Positions 29,192 to 38,594 of a stretch of DNA of 64,000 bases are shown piece by piece; the stretch's first letter is position 1; each line of letters opens with the position of its first letter. The notes beneath the pieces are model-generated. The model did not search any database and had not been told where the DNA came from. It saw only the letters and a program-made list of their open reading frames with translations. The DNA lies in NCBI GenBank assembly GCA_946407065.1, contig CAMJMQ010000008.1, forward strand, positions 1-64,000, read 5' to 3'. This DNA is from an uncultured Clostridia bacterium. GTDB taxonomy: Bacteria; Bacillota; Clostridia; Oscillospirales; Acutalibacteraceae. The position numbers and the translations under genes were made by a program.

Positions 29192-30334
29192 ATGATAAAG
29201 AGTTTATCTATTCTGGGCTCTACCGGCTCCATCGGCACACAGACGCTGGATGTTGCCCGTAAGCTCAATATAAAAGTCAACGCCCTCTCCGCGTACAGCA
29301 GTATCGAGCTGTTGGAGGAGCAAATACGAGAGTTCCGTCCTGCTTTGGCCGTAGTCTTTGACGCGGATAGGGCACAGGTGCTCAAAATCAAGATCGCCGA
29401 CACCTCCACTAAGGTGCTCAGTGGCATGAGCGGATTGTATGAGATCTGCCATGATGATTCCGATCTGATCGTCAACGCTGTTGTCGGCATGGTCGGATTG
29501 GAGCCCACCTTAGAGGCGATCAAGGCAAAGAAGGATATTGCCTTTGCCAACAAGGAAACCTTAGTCGCCGGCGGCGCATTAGTCATGGACGCTGTCAAGG
29601 AAAACGGTGTTAAACTCCTGCCTGTCGACAGTGAGCACAGTGCGATCTTTCAGTGCTTACAGGCAGCGCCACCCGATAAAAAGCTCAAAAAGATCCTTTT
29701 GACCGCCTCCGGTGGTCCGTTCTTCGGCAAAACCGCCGATGAATTGCGTAATGTGACGGTCGAGCAGGCGCTCGCGCATCCCAACTGGAGCATGGGCGCG
29801 AAAATCACCATCGACAGCGCTACCATGATGAACAAGGGACTGGAGATCATCGAAGCCGCATGGCTCTTCGATACTGATCCCGACGATATTGAAGTGGTCG
29901 TCCATCGCGAGAGCATCATTCATTCGATGGTCGAGTTCACCGATAACTCTGTTCTGGCTCAGCTCGGGTTGCCCGATATGCGCATCCCGATCCAGTACGC
30001 GATCACTTACCCCGAGCGCGTACCGTCTCTGGTTCCCGAGATCGACTGGAAGACATTGTCGCAAATGACCTTCTATTCGGCGGATGACAAGACCTTCCAA
30101 TGCCTTGCCGCCTGCAAACGCGCCATGAAAAAGGGCGGTCTTTATCCCGCTGTCGCCAACGGCGCCAATGAAGTCGCCAACCGCCTGTTCCGTGACGGAA
30201 AGATCACGTTCCTGCAAATCGGAGAGCTGGTATCCGCCGCTGTCGATGAACTGAACGTCGGCAAAGCATCTACACTTGACGACGTACTTGCTGCTGATCA
30301 TCTGGCACGCGAGTTCGTCTATCAGCATATTTGA
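29192..30334 (+). CDS. dxr: 1-deoxy-D-xylulose 5-phosphate reductoisomerase
   Basis: Second step of the MEP isoprenoid pathway, NADPH-dependent. 380 aa. It starts with the Rossmann motif LGSTGSIGTQTLDV and carries the catalytic region LLPVDSEHSAIFQCL, the flexible HPNWSMGAKITIDSATMMNKGLE segment (interrupted by natural helix breaks) and the C-terminal NGANEVAN. There is little ribosome-site sequence before the ATG, so translation is probably coupled to cdsA 6 bp upstream. It feeds the same pathway as ispG in this cluster. Confidence 0.96.
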   Translation: MIKSLSILGSTGSIGTQTLDVARKLNIKVNALSAYSSIELLEEQIREFRPALAVVFDADRAQVLKIKIADTSTKVLSGMSGLYEICHDDSDLIVNAVVGMVGLEPTLEAIKAKKDIAFANKETLVAGGALVMDAVKENGVKLLPVDSEHSAIFQCLQAAPPDKKLKKILLTASGGPFFGKTADELRNVTVEQALAHPNWSMGAKITIDSATMMNKGLEIIEAAWLFDTDPDDIEVVVHRESIIHSMVEFTDNSVLAQLGLPDMRIPIQYAITYPERVPSLVPEIDWKTLSQMTFYSADDKTFQCLAACKRAMKKGGLYPAVANGANEVANRLFRDGKITFLQIGELVSAAVDELNVGKASTLDDVLAADHLAREFVYQHI

Positions 30335-31722
30335 ATCTATTATCACTTTTTGGAGATGATTTTATCACCATACTGACCACTATAGCGCTGATTTTGATTG
30401 CGGTAGTGCTATTTGAACTGATTATATTTATCCACGAGGGCGGACATTTTATCGCCGCGAAAAAAAGCGGTATCAAGGTAAATGAATTTGCTTTGGGTAT
30501 GGGTCCCAAAATTTTCAGCTTTACCAAAGGGGAAACCACCTACTCACTGCGCCTTTTTCCGATCGGCGGTTTTTGCGCGATGGAGGGTGAAGACGAGGAC
30601 AGCGAGAATCCCCGCGCGTTTAATAACGCGAAGATCTGGAAACGCATGATCGTTATCGTCGCCGGAGCGTTCATGAACATCGTTCTGGGCTTGGTGCTGA
30701 TGCTGATCACCCTGCTTCCGCAGGAGCAATTTCCCTCTACGACGGTTTCCGAGTTTTCCGCCAGCTCCTTTACGGCGGTCACCGGCTTACAGCCCGGCGA
30801 TAAAATCACGAAGATCAATGATTATGATGTGAACACCTCTACGGATTTCTCGTTTGCGTTGTTCACTCTTCCCGTCAGTGAAGTCGACGGTCACGAGCTT
30901 TCCATATATAAGGAAGATTGTGCCTTCGATCTGTATGTTCGCGCGACAGAGCTGGTTGACGAAAACACCTCAGAGGATCAAAACAAGGCGCTGGTCACTT
31001 CTCTCCAGGAAGCGCAGGCGAAAATAGCAAAGGCGGAATCAAAAGAGGATGCCTACAAGATCTTCTCCGAATACTATAATTCTCTGGCGGATATTGTCGG
31101 CAAGGAACATGCCGATACGATCCCCAAGATCGAAGAAAAAGAGTCCCGTAAGCGTTTTCGTACCAATATGACCGTTGAACGTGACGGCGAAAAGTTGGAT
31201 CTTCAAGACGTCGATCTTCTGACCTTGAAGAAAAGCGCCGACGATGATACGCCGCAGCTTCAGATCGACTTCTACATCAAGCCGATCGAAAAGAATTTCG
31301 GCACGGTGATCCAGCAAACTTTTGCCAATACCGTATCGGTCGTCCGTATGGTATGGGGCAGCTTGATCGGTCTCATCAAGGGTCAGTTCAGCCTGAACGA
31401 TATGTCGGGTCCCGTCGGCATCGCTTCGGCGATCACCAAGGTCGCGGGCGAATCTCTGCGCACTTCGGGCTTCGGCAGTGCCGTCAGCTCGATCGTCTAT
31501 GTAATGATGGTCATCACCATCAACTTGGGTATCGTTAATATGCTGCCTTTCCCGGCGCTCGACGGCGGACGCTTTTTGATGCTGTTGATCGAATGGATCT
31601 TCCGCAAGCCCGTACCGCGTAAGGTAGAGAACATCATCAATACCGTCGGACTGGTCCTGCTGTTGGGATTATCTGTCGTCATAGCGTTCAAAGACGTTTG
31701 GAAGATATTCAGCGGAGGTTAA
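30331..31722 (+). CDS. rseP: Site-2 membrane metalloprotease RseP (RasP)
   Basis: Intramembrane zinc protease of family M50. The first transmembrane segment contains HEGGH (HExxH type). The last part has NMLPFPALDGG, which supplies the third zinc ligand. A PDZ region in between carries an unusually long insertion (about residues 205-280, charged and helical). The start is uncertain. The only normal candidate is TTG at 30331, overlapping the dxr stop with no ribosome site. A TTTGGAG at 30350 instead points to residue 12, where the codon is ATC at 30364. Homologues begin about there. The family assignment itself is firm. Confidence 0.92.
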   Translation: MNLLSLFGDDFITILTTIALILIAVVLFELIIFIHEGGHFIAAKKSGIKVNEFALGMGPKIFSFTKGETTYSLRLFPIGGFCAMEGEDEDSENPRAFNNAKIWKRMIVIVAGAFMNIVLGLVLMLITLLPQEQFPSTTVSEFSASSFTAVTGLQPGDKITKINDYDVNTSTDFSFALFTLPVSEVDGHELSIYKEDCAFDLYVRATELVDENTSEDQNKALVTSLQEAQAKIAKAESKEDAYKIFSEYYNSLADIVGKEHADTIPKIEEKESRKRFRTNMTVERDGEKLDLQDVDLLTLKKSADDDTPQLQIDFYIKPIEKNFGTVIQQTFANTVSVVRMVWGSLIGLIKGQFSLNDMSGPVGIASAITKVAGESLRTSGFGSAVSSIVYVMMVITINLGIVNMLPFPALDGGRFLMLLIEWIFRKPVPRKVENIINTVGLVLLLGLSVVIAFKDVWKIFSGG

Positions 31723-31723
31723 C

Positions 31724-32767
31724 ATGGCAAGCAAACATTATGTTACCACACTCAATACAAAAATCGGCGGCGGCGCCAGGATCAGCATCCAGTCGATGCT
31801 CAACAGGCCCGCTGAGGATATCGAAGGCTCTGTCGCGCAGGCGAAGGAGCTCGAACAAGCGGGCTGCGAGATCATCCGCGCGGCCGTCCCCAATAGGGAG
31901 GCAGTGCGTCTGATTGCCGCACTCAAAGAAGCAGTAACGGTACCTATCGTCGCTGATATTCATTTTAACTACAAACTTGCGCTGGAGTCGATCGCCGCGG
32001 GTGTGGATAAGATCCGCATCAATCCCGGCAACATCGGCGATGACAGCCGCGTCAAAGCGGTCGCCGACGCCTGTAAAGCGAAGAATATCCCGATCCGTAT
32101 CGGCGTCAATTCCGGTTCCCTCGAGAAAAGTATTCTCGCAAAATACGGTCATCCGACCGCCGAAGCGTTGTGCGACAGCGCGCTATATCACGCTTCCTTA
32201 CTCGAAAAATTCGATTTCAACGATATCGTACTTTCGATGAAAAGCTCCGATGTCACCACCATGGTCAAGGCATATCGCCTAGCCGATCAGCGCTGTGATT
32301 ATCCGCTCCACCTCGGTGTTACCGAGGCGGGCACCCGCCGTATGGGGATCATCAAATCCGCGGTCGGTATCGGTGCATTGCTTGTCGACGGAATCGGCGA
32401 TACGATCCGCGTATCTCTCACCGATAATCCCGTCGAGGAAGTCTACGCGGCGCAGGATATCCTCAAATCGCTCGGACTGGGGGATGAGGGAGTCACATTC
32501 GTTTCCTGTCCCACCTGCGGCAGAACCAAGATCGACCTCATTTCGCTCGCATCCGAAGCGGAAAACAGATTGCGCGGATGCAAAAAGCCGATCACGGTCG
32601 CCGTGATGGGCTGTATCGTCAACGGTCCCGGTGAAGCAAAAGAGGCGGATATCGGTATCGCGGGCGGCAACGGCGAGGGTCTGATCTTCAAGAAAGGCGA
32701 GATCATCGCGAAAGTCCCCGAGGATCAGCTGATCGACCGATTGATGGAAGAAATCGAAAAGCTTTAA
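31724..32767 (+). CDS. ispG: (E)-4-hydroxy-3-methylbut-2-enyl diphosphate synthase (flavodoxin)
   Basis: Iron-sulfur enzyme of the MEP pathway, 347 aa. The N-terminal barrel has VPIVADIHFNYKLAL and KIRINPGNIG. The 4Fe-4S ligands are the two cysteines of SCPTCGR and the cysteine of GCIVNGPGE, close to the C-terminus. GGAGG inside the end of rseP serves the ATG, and only one base separates the genes. Together with dxr it gives the cluster two isoprenoid steps. Confidence 0.96.
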   Translation: MASKHYVTTLNTKIGGGARISIQSMLNRPAEDIEGSVAQAKELEQAGCEIIRAAVPNREAVRLIAALKEAVTVPIVADIHFNYKLALESIAAGVDKIRINPGNIGDDSRVKAVADACKAKNIPIRIGVNSGSLEKSILAKYGHPTAEALCDSALYHASLLEKFDFNDIVLSMKSSDVTTMVKAYRLADQRCDYPLHLGVTEAGTRRMGIIKSAVGIGALLVDGIGDTIRVSLTDNPVEEVYAAQDILKSLGLGDEGVTFVSCPTCGRTKIDLISLASEAENRLRGCKKPITVAVMGCIVNGPGEAKEADIGIAGGNGEGLIFKKGEIIAKVPEDQLIDRLMEEIEKL

Positions 32768-32823
32768 TTCTTTTTAAATCTTAGTTAGTAAATCTATACA
32801 CTAAAACCATGAAAGGTATATGA

Positions 32824-35800
32824 ATGATCAAACTCAGTGAAGTGTTTGCGCCGTATGCGGTCGAGCTTGACGGCTCCTTAGCCGACGCGGCGGTAAACAA
32901 CATGCGAATCAATAAAGAAAGACGAATACTGAATATCGACATCACATCCGACTATTTGCTGACCCGCGCGGCGATCTTTGCGGCACAGGAACAGATCACT
33001 TCGGCGGATATCGGCATTGATAAAGTCATTATCCATCCTCATTTTAAGCCGGAATCTTTTGACGTCGGCTATTTTGATGAGTTGGTCGCCGCATTAAAAT
33101 CCAACACCCCCAGTCTCAACGGTACGCTCAATGATGCTGTTTTGATCCGTGAGGGAGAGGATCGGCTGAATGTCGAGCTGGCGCACGGTGGCTTAGCACT
33201 ATTAGAGGCAAAAGAATTTGATACCCTGCTCAGCGATATCATCTATCGTGAGTTTGGACTGCGTTTTGACGTCCGTTTTTCCGGTGTGACACAACTGAGC
33301 ATGGACGATGAGCAGTTCACCGAAAGTATCGATAACGCACAGAAAAAGATCGATCGTCAAAAGATCGAAGAGCTGACGATGCTGTTCGAGGGCGAAGAAC
33401 GCACCGATACGGCGTCCGAGAACCTCACTGGGTTAACGGAGATCGAAATCCGCAAGGGCGACTTCCTATATCCGCAGATCATCCGCAACTCCGTCAAGCC
33501 GATCTACGGCAGAGTGTTGAAGAACACCAACAAGCTCATGCCGATCGAAAAGATCGCTTATGATACCGGTCGGGCGACCGTCTGGGGCGATGTGTTCGCC
33601 TGTGAGACTAAGGTGACCCGATCCGGCGATAAAAACATCATCAATTATGACATTACCGACTACACGGGTTCTATTACCGTGAAGGTCTTTGATTCCATAC
33701 AAAATTGCAAGGTGCTTGAAAGCATAAAAAAAGGCTCGTCCATCGTGGTGGCAGGTGACGTAGAATTCGATAAATTCGCGGGTGATACCGTGATCAACGC
33801 GCGTTCCATCGCCACAGTCAAAAAGGTATCGGTCGTAGATAACGCGCCGAAAAAACGTGTCGAGTTGCACATGCATACCAATATGAGCCAGATGGACGCG
33901 ATCACCGAGGCGGGCAAGCTCGTCAAGCGAGCCGCCGAATTCGGTCATCCCGCTGTCGCCATCACCGACCACGGCGTGGCACAGGCGTTCCCCGACGCTA
34001 TGAACGCCGCTGAATCACTGGAGCGTGACGGCAAGGAGATCAAGGTCATCTACGGTACCGAGGCGTACTTTATCGATGATCTCTGTACTCCCGTTGACGG
34101 CGACAAAAATGTATCGTTGGATGATACGTTTATCTGCTTTGACCTTGAGACAACAGGCTTATATGCCACGAATGACAGAATCACCGAGATCGGCGCGGTC
34201 AAGGTGCAAAACGGAAGGATCGTCGATTTCTTTTCGACCTTTGCCGATCCCGAGCGTCCGATCCCCGCAAAGGTCATCCAGCTGACCGGCATCACCGACA
34301 GCATGGTCAAGGGTGCTCCGTCGCAGAAGGAAGCGGTCGAAAAGTTCCTCGCATTCTGCGGTGACGCCGTATTGGTCGCCCATAACGCACCGTTTGACAC
34401 GGGCTTTATCCGCAAGATCTGTCAGGAAAACGGTATGGAGTACCATTATACCTCCGTGGATACAGTCGCGATCGCGCGTAAGATCCTGCCCGATATCAAT
34501 AATGTCAAGCTGGATACACTCGCAAAGCATTTTCGTCTGGGCAAATTCAATCATCACCGTGCGGTCGATGATGCGGAAATGCTCACCAATATCTTCCTCA
34601 ACCTCGTCCGCGTGCTTGAAAAGGACTTTGATGTGCACGATCTGAACGATATGAGGGAGAAGATTGTCGGCGGCGATTACAAGAAGCTGCCGACCTACCA
34701 TCAAATCATCTTAGTCAAGAATCAGGCGGGTTTAAAGAACCTCTATAAACTGATTTCCTATTCTCATTTAAACTATTTCCACCGTCGTCCACGCATCCCG
34801 AAATCCGAGTTGATGAAGCATCGTGAGGGACTGATCATCGGCTCCGCCTGTGAAGCGGGCGAATTGTATCGCGCGATTCTGCACAACGCTAGTGAGGAGG
34901 AGATCGAACGGATCGCATCCTTCTATGATTATCTTGAGATCCAGCCTACCGGCAATAACCGTTTCCTCATTCGTGACGGAGGCGCCGCGGATGAAGAACA
35001 TCTGCAAAACTTAAATCGCAGGATATTAGCGCTCGGCGACAAGCTCGGCAAGCCCACTGTCGCCACCTGTGACGTCCATTTCATGGATCCGCACGACAAG
35101 GACTATCGCATGATCCTACTCGCCGCACAGGGCTTTGATGACGCGGAGGAGCAGGCGCCGCTGTATTTCAGAACCACAGCGGAAATGCTCGAGGAATTTG
35201 CTTATCTCGGCGACAGAGCACAGGAGGTCGTTGTTGACAACACCAACCTGATCGCCGATCTGTGCGAATACGTTCGTCCGATCCCAGCGGGTAATTTCCC
35301 GCCGTTCATCGAGGGTGCGGAGGAACAGCTTACTTCCATCACCTGGCAGCGCGCCAAGGATAAATACGGCGATCCCCTGCCTGAGATCGTCAAGGCACGG
35401 CTGGATAAGGAGCTCAATTCCATTACTAAATACGGCTTCTCCGTGCTGTACATGACAGCGCAGAAGCTGGTCGCCGACAGTGAAGCGCACGGCTATCTGG
35501 TCGGATCCCGTGGATCGGTCGGATCGTCCTTTGTCGCGACCATGTCCGGTATCTCGGAGGTCAACCCGCTGTGTCCGCACTATCTGTGTCCCAAGTGCAA
35601 AAAGAGCATTTTCTTTGAGCACGGAGAATACGGCTCGGGCTTTGACATGCCGCCCAAGGATTGCCCCGACTGCGGCACGCCGATGGAGCGTGACGGCCAT
35701 GAGATCCCGTTCGAGACCTTCCTCGGCTTCAAGGGCGACAAGGTGCCTGATATCGACCTGAATTTCAGCGGTGAACAGCAGAGTGCTTCTCACCGTTATA

Positions 35801-37176
35801 CAGAAGAACTCTTCGGTCGTGAGAACGTCTTTAAGGCGGGTACGATCTCGACCGTTGCCGATAAAACCGCCTACGGTTATGTCAAGAAGTTCTGTGAAGA
35901 ACATAACCGCACCTTCCGTAAGGCGGAGATGAATCGCCTCGCGACAGGCTGTACCGGCGTCAAGCGTACCACCGGTCAGCATCCCGGCGGTATGGTCGTC
36001 GTACCGCGCGGCATGGAGGTCTATGATTTCTGTCCCGTTCAACATCCCGCCGATAAGAGCGATTCCGATAATATCACCACCCACTTCGATTTCCATTCCA
36101 TCCATGATACCATCACCAAGCTCGATGAGCTCGGACACGATGTTCCGACGATCTACCATTATCTGGAGGAGAACACCGGTATCCCCGTTATGGATGTTTC
36201 CATGAGCGATCCCGACGTGATGTCCCTGTTCACTTCTCCCGAAGCACTGGGCGTGACGGCTGAGGAGATCGACTCACAGACCGGTACCTTCGCGCTGCCG
36301 GAGCTCGGCACGAGCTTTGTCCGCCAGATGCTGGTCGAATCCAAGCCCAAGACCTTTACCGACTTGTTACAGATTTCCGGCTTGTCGCACGGCACCGACG
36401 TATGGATCGGCAACGCCGCCGATCTGATCAAGAACGGCACCTGTACCATTTCCGAGGTTATCGGTACGCGTGACTCGATCATGACCTATCTGATGCACAA
36501 GGGGCTCGATCCCTCTATGGCGTTCAAGATCATGGAGATCGTCCGTAAGGGTAAATCAACCAAGCTGCTCACCGAGGAGCACTTGAACGCGATGAAGGAG
36601 CATGATGTGCCGCAGTGGTATATCGACTCCTGCATGAAGATCAAGTACATGTTCCCGAAAGCGCATGCCGCGGCTTATATGATCTCAGCGCTCAGACTTG
36701 GATGGTACAAGGTACATAAACCGATTGAGTTCTACGCCGCATATTTCACCGTCCGTAACGATAACTTCGACGGAGCGACACTGCTCAAGGGTCGTGACGC
36801 GGTACGCAACAAGATCAAAAGCATTGAGGAAAAAGGCTTTGAAGCGTCCGCAAAGGATAAAGCGGAGGTTCCGATGCTGCAGATCATGAACGAGATGCTC
36901 GCGCGCGGTATCGAGGTACTGCCTGTCGACATCTATAAGAGTGAAGCGAAAAAGTTTGTGATCGAAGACGGAAGGATCCGTCTGCCATTCTGTTCGCTCA
37001 GCGGAGTAGGGGAGAGCGCCGCGTTCTCGCTTGCCGAAGCCGCGAAGCAAGGTGAATATCTCTGTATCGATGATGTGATCAGCCGGGCAAAGGTCAGTAA
37101 GGCTGTTATTGAAACACTCAAGGAATGTGGGGCGTTCGGTGATTTGCCCGAGACCGCACAGATGAGCTTGTTTTAA
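32824..37176 (+). CDS. polC: DNA polymerase III alpha subunit, PolC type with proofreading exonuclease
   Basis: 1450 aa replicative polymerase of low-GC Gram-positives. Domain order: N-terminal region (1-215), OB-fold (about 225-335), first PHP part (ELHMHTNMSQMDAI near 350), an inserted DnaQ-type 3'-5' exonuclease (DTFICFDLETTGL near 438, VAHNAPFDTGFI, HHRAVDDAEM), the rest of PHP, then palm/fingers. The zinc-binding CPHYLCPKCKK and CPDCG cysteines and the palm PDIDLNFSG follow. AAAGG lies 7 nt before the ATG. It closes the pyrH-to-polC cluster. Length and all motifs are intact. Confidence 0.97.
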   Translation: MIKLSEVFAPYAVELDGSLADAAVNNMRINKERRILNIDITSDYLLTRAAIFAAQEQITSADIGIDKVIIHPHFKPESFDVGYFDELVAALKSNTPSLNGTLNDAVLIREGEDRLNVELAHGGLALLEAKEFDTLLSDIIYREFGLRFDVRFSGVTQLSMDDEQFTESIDNAQKKIDRQKIEELTMLFEGEERTDTASENLTGLTEIEIRKGDFLYPQIIRNSVKPIYGRVLKNTNKLMPIEKIAYDTGRATVWGDVFACETKVTRSGDKNIINYDITDYTGSITVKVFDSIQNCKVLESIKKGSSIVVAGDVEFDKFAGDTVINARSIATVKKVSVVDNAPKKRVELHMHTNMSQMDAITEAGKLVKRAAEFGHPAVAITDHGVAQAFPDAMNAAESLERDGKEIKVIYGTEAYFIDDLCTPVDGDKNVSLDDTFICFDLETTGLYATNDRITEIGAVKVQNGRIVDFFSTFADPERPIPAKVIQLTGITDSMVKGAPSQKEAVEKFLAFCGDAVLVAHNAPFDTGFIRKICQENGMEYHYTSVDTVAIARKILPDINNVKLDTLAKHFRLGKFNHHRAVDDAEMLTNIFLNLVRVLEKDFDVHDLNDMREKIVGGDYKKLPTYHQIILVKNQAGLKNLYKLISYSHLNYFHRRPRIPKSELMKHREGLIIGSACEAGELYRAILHNASEEEIERIASFYDYLEIQPTGNNRFLIRDGGAADEEHLQNLNRRILALGDKLGKPTVATCDVHFMDPHDKDYRMILLAAQGFDDAEEQAPLYFRTTAEMLEEFAYLGDRAQEVVVDNTNLIADLCEYVRPIPAGNFPPFIEGAEEQLTSITWQRAKDKYGDPLPEIVKARLDKELNSITKYGFSVLYMTAQKLVADSEAHGYLVGSRGSVGSSFVATMSGISEVNPLCPHYLCPKCKKSIFFEHGEYGSGFDMPPKDCPDCGTPMERDGHEIPFETFLGFKGDKVPDIDLNFSGEQQSASHRYTEELFGRENVFKAGTISTVADKTAYGYVKKFCEEHNRTFRKAEMNRLATGCTGVKRTTGQHPGGMVVVPRGMEVYDFCPVQHPADKSDSDNITTHFDFHSIHDTITKLDELGHDVPTIYHYLEENTGIPVMDVSMSDPDVMSLFTSPEALGVTAEEIDSQTGTFALPELGTSFVRQMLVESKPKTFTDLLQISGLSHGTDVWIGNAADLIKNGTCTISEVIGTRDSIMTYLMHKGLDPSMAFKIMEIVRKGKSTKLLTEEHLNAMKEHDVPQWYIDSCMKIKYMFPKAHAAAYMISALRLGWYKVHKPIEFYAAYFTVRNDNFDGATLLKGRDAVRNKIKSIEEKGFEASAKDKAEVPMLQIMNEMLARGIEVLPVDIYKSEAKKFVIEDGRIRLPFCSLSGVGESAAFSLAEAAKQGEYLCIDDVISRAKVSKAVIETLKECGAFGDLPETAQMSLF

Positions 37177-37293
37177 TCGGTGTTATTTCGCTTTGATTCT
37201 TTTTAAACGGTTATATGACAGCAGATTTTTACGCACAATCCTATGTAAATGTCGGTTGATGATAAAAAATGTTGTTAAATTTGAGGTGATGTA

Positions 37294-38565
37294 TTGAAAA
37301 ATCTCAAAATAAAGAATATAATGATAGTGATACTATATACAACACTGCTTATATTCTTTTTCATCCACATCGACGACGTTTTCTCTGTATTAAAAACTAT
37401 CTTCTCTGTTTTGTCACCGGTCATGTACGGATTGGTGATCGCCTATTTGCTGAATTATCCCTACAAAGCGTTCCGTGATCACGCGTTTAAAAATATGGGC
37501 ACGAAACACCCTTGGATGAAAAAGATCAAAAAGCCGCTGTCTTTATTTCTCGCGTATGCCATTGTATTCGGCATCGTAGGCTTTTTGGTCGGCACCCTGA
37601 TCCCGGAGCTGTCCTCCAGCGTTTCGACGTTGATCGACAACATTCCCGCGTATGAGCGAGCGCTTCGAGCGGCTTCTGACAGCGCTGTCGATTTTATCAA
37701 GAATCTGACCGGATATAATCTATATGAGTTCGAGAACTACAGCAAGCTCATTTCTATCGTTACCGGCAGTGATACAACGATCTTTATCAAGAATATCGTG
37801 ACCAATGTTTTACCGTCCGCTTTCTCTACCGTACTCGGCATCGGCGCAGGACTGTATAACTGGATCATCGGTATCATCATCTCGATCTATCTCTTGTCGA
37901 GCAAAGAGAAGCTGATCCGTCAGTTCAAGATCGTGATCGTCGCTTATACACCTGAAAAATTCTATAAACGCCTCTTTAAGATCGGTGAAGTATTCAACAA
38001 GAAATGCGGTCGATTCATTGTCGGGAAAATCATTGACTCGATGATCATCGGACTGATGTGCTTTATCGGACTGTCGATCTTCCGTTTCCATTATCCTCTC
38101 TTGATCAGCGTCATCATCGGCGTCTTCAACTTGATCCCGTTCTTCGGTCCCATCATCGGAGCGATCCCGACCACCTTCCTCTTGTTGATCATCAACCCGA
38201 TGGAAGCGCTGGGATTCATCGTATTCATCATCGTACTGCAACAGTTCGACGGTAATATCTTAGGTCCCAAGATCCTCGGCGAGACCGTCGGTATCTCCGG
38301 CTTTTGGATCATGGTATCCGTTATTGTCGGAGGCGGATTGTTCGGATTACCCGGCATGCTGCTCGGTGTTCCGATCTTCGCGGCGATCTATACGCTGGTG
38401 GAGGAAGGCGCTCAAAGGCGTTTGAGGAAAAAGCAATTATCAGCAAACGACGTTGCTCCCGAGGTCGTTGAAGATGATCCTGTGGAAAAGCAAAAGCCCA
38501 AATCCAAGGATTCTTCACTTCTCTCAAAAGCGTCCGAGCTGTTCAATCATAAAAAAGGCAAATGA
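37294..38565 (+). CDS. AI-2E family membrane transporter (PerM/YdiK type)
   Basis: 423 aa integral membrane protein with about eight transmembrane segments and the family pattern, including GGGLFGLPGMLLGVPIFA near the end and the FFGPIIGAIPT loop. Family members export small molecules or act as Na+/H+ antiporters, and the AI-2 link is historic. The start is TTG at 37294, preceded by GAGGTGAT. The C-terminal 45 residues are charged and cytoplasmic. The dockerin amylase starts only 29 bp downstream, with no terminator between, but no functional relation is evident. Confidence 0.88.
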   Translation: MKNLKIKNIMIVILYTTLLIFFFIHIDDVFSVLKTIFSVLSPVMYGLVIAYLLNYPYKAFRDHAFKNMGTKHPWMKKIKKPLSLFLAYAIVFGIVGFLVGTLIPELSSSVSTLIDNIPAYERALRAASDSAVDFIKNLTGYNLYEFENYSKLISIVTGSDTTIFIKNIVTNVLPSAFSTVLGIGAGLYNWIIGIIISIYLLSSKEKLIRQFKIVIVAYTPEKFYKRLFKIGEVFNKKCGRFIVGKIIDSMIIGLMCFIGLSIFRFHYPLLISVIIGVFNLIPFFGPIIGAIPTTFLLLIINPMEALGFIVFIIVLQQFDGNILGPKILGETVGISGFWIMVSVIVGGGLFGLPGMLLGVPIFAAIYTLVEEGAQRRLRKKQLSANDVAPEVVEDDPVEKQKPKSKDSSLLSKASELFNHKKGK

Positions 38566-38594
38566 TTTATTTGTTTTAATTAGGAGGTTTTAAA

